Source: Nocardioides sp. (GTDB taxonomy: Bacteria; Actinomycetota; Actinomycetes; Propionibacteriales; Nocardioidaceae). Taken from it: DNA of 34,315 bases. Position numbers and translations under genes: made by a program. The DNA lies in assembly GCF_004803405.1 (NCBI RefSeq), contig NZ_SSXI01000151.1:2054-36368 (forward strand), read 5' to 3'. A model generated the notes under the pieces. It did no database searches, was not told the DNA's origin, and saw nothing but the letters and a program-made list of their open reading frames with translations. This document shows positions 33,202 to 34,315 of the stretch, one piece after another. How positions within the stretch are numbered: position 1 is the stretch's first letter; each line of letters starts with the position of its first letter.

Positions 33202-34315
33202 TCAGAGCAACGCGCGGACCGTGTCGATCGTGTCCGCCTCATCGGCGGTCTTGTCGTCGCGGTAGCGCACGACCCGCGCGAACCGGAGGGCCAGCCCGCC
33301 GGGATAGCGGCTGGAGCGCTGGAGACCGTCGAAGGCGATCTCCACGACCTGCTCGGGGCGGACCCTGACCACCCATCCGTCGTCCTCGACGGCGAGCTCG
33401 CGGAACCGCTCTGTCTGCCAGCGCAGCATCTCGTCCGTCATCCCCTTGAACGTCTTCCCGAGCATCACGAAGCCCGTGGGGGAGGACGGGTCGCGAGCGC
33501 CCAGGTGGATGTTGGAGAGCCAGCCTCGCCGGCGGCCGGAGCCGTGCTCGACGGCCAGCACCACCAGGTCCAGGGTGTGCACCGGCTTCACCTTCACCCA
33601 CGCGGACCCGCGGCGTCCGGCCTCGTACGCGGCGTCGGCCGACTTCACCACGACGCCCTCGTGGCCGGCGGCGAGGATCTCCCGGCTGAACGCCTCGGCC
33701 AGCTCCGGATCGGTGCCCTGCCAGCGGCGGACCCGGTGCTCGGCCGGCACCAGCGCGTCGAGCACCGCCCACCGCTCGGCCGCCGGCAGGTCGATCAGGT
33801 CGCGGCCGTCGAGGTGCAGCACGTCGAAGAAGTACGGCGTCACGACCGTCGCGCTCCGGTCGACGCCGGAGGCGGTCCGCGAGGCGGTCTCCTGGAACGG
33901 CCGCGGCCTGCCGTCGGCACCGACCGAGAGCGCCTCACCGTCCAGCACCAGTCGCTGAGCGGGGAGACCTCGGACGATCTCCACGATCTCGGGCAGCCGG
34001 TGGGTGACGTCGTCCAGGCTGCGCGTCGCCACCATGACGTCGTCCCCGTCGCGGTGCACCTGGATCCGGATGCCGTCCAGCTTCGCGTCCACGGCGACCT
34101 CGCGATCGCGGCCGCCGGCGGCCTTCGCGAGCGCCGCAGCCACGTCCGGTGCCGACGACGCGAGCATCGGCAGCACCGGGCGACCGACGGTGAGGCCGAC
34201 CCGCTCCAGGGCAGCGACGCCCTCGAACGCCGCGTCGACGACGTAGGTCGCGCCGCCCGCGAGCATCGCGGCCCGTCGAACCGCGGCCAGCGGCACGTCG
34301 GCCGCGAGGGCGAGT
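33202..34315 (-). CDS. ligB: ATP-dependent DNA ligase, LigB-like (5' end outside window)
   Basis: The frame is open to the window edge, so about 371 C-terminal residues are present. The visible N-terminal part ([17 protein letters not shown]) belongs to the DNA-binding domain of LigB-type ligases. Nucleotidyltransferase motifs follow: motif I AKLDGIR with the lysine that takes [11 protein letters not shown], motif [12 protein letters not shown], motif IV EGVVVKS and motif V AWVKVKP. The C-terminal OB-fold contains [18 protein letters not shown]. It seals nicks using ATP. Actinobacteria carry it alongside NAD-dependent LigA, and it is usually dispensable. It is unrelated to the importer on the other strand. 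Confidence 0.93.
   Translation of the reverse strand, partial: LALAADVPLAAVRRAAMLAGGATYVVDAAFEGVAALERVGLTVGRPVLPMLASSAPDVAAALAKAAGGRDREVAVDAKLDGIRIQVHRDGDDVMVATRSLDDVTHRLPEIVEIVRGLPAQRLVLDGEALSVGADGRPRPFQETASRTASGVDRSATVVTPYFFDVLHLDGRDLIDLPAAERWAVLDALVPAEHRVRRWQGTDPELAEAFSREILAAGHEGVVVKSADAAYEAGRRGSAWVKVKPVHTLDLVVLAVEHGSGRRRGWLSNIHLGARDPSSPTGFVMLGKTFKGMTDEMLRWQTERFRELAVEDDGWVVRVRPEQVVEIAFDGLQRSSRYPGGLALRFARVVRYRDDKTADEADTIDTVRALL

Noticed and set aside
30420..33242. 940-residue open frame antisense to gguA and gguB
   Set aside because: Asp/His/Val-rich shadow of two well-supported genes, with no family signature.

Overview
The window is high-GC DNA from an actinobacterium. Codon use, frequent GTG starts, many leaderless start codons, an AcnA-type aconitase, a PAC2 protein, and a htdX-fabG4 / fadA2 block arranged as in mycobacteria all point that way. 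A Nocardioides-like member of the Propionibacteriales is my best guess, made from gene style rather than from a marker gene. No rRNA, tRNA, CRISPR array or intact insertion sequence was seen.

Positions 1-7250 look accessory. They hold a truncated secreted protein, a small Met-rich membrane protein, a Crp/Fnr-type regulator followed by a haloacid-dehalogenase-like hydrolase, an NrtS-like nitrate/nitrite transporter with a CRP-like palindrome upstream, and two small cysteine-containing proteins (one thioredoxin-like, one unknown). Next comes an AraC-family regulator with a 21-bp direct-repeat operator. The genes it faces are wrecked: an acyl-CoA dehydrogenase N-terminus joined to a headless, frameshifted amidohydrolase, then a scrap of copper amine oxidase. 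A RibD/DHFR-fold reductase closes the region.

Positions 7251-15061 hold a type I ABC exporter whose promoter carries a SoxR-like box with the 19-bp spacer typical of MerR-family activation, a three-gene ABC-2 exporter operon on the minus strand, and acnA (aconitase) with a structured promoter and a strong terminator.

Positions 15062-24090 are dense with small genes: a coupled pair of unknown helical proteins, an MTH1187-type thiamine-binding protein, a DUF3105 membrane protein, a YjbQ-family protein, a Nudix hydrolase, a strictosidine-synthase-like beta-propeller, dxs, a HExxH lipoprotein, a PAC2 protein and an acyl-CoA thioesterase II. Neighbours often overlap by 4 to 20 bases. Several starts are leaderless, with a TAnnnT -10 element 6-7 nt before the start codon.

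Positions 24095-28700 form a lipid-metabolism block: htdX and fabG4 on the minus strand, fadA2 divergent, and a TetR-family regulator with its own palindromic operator. A large nested palindrome sits between fadA2 and the TetR gene. Positions 28850-33200 are a ChvE-GguA-GguB sugar ABC importer behind a promoter with two LacI-type operators, a possible 24-codon leader ORF and a 17-bp intergenic hairpin. The window ends inside an ATP-dependent DNA ligase gene on the minus strand.
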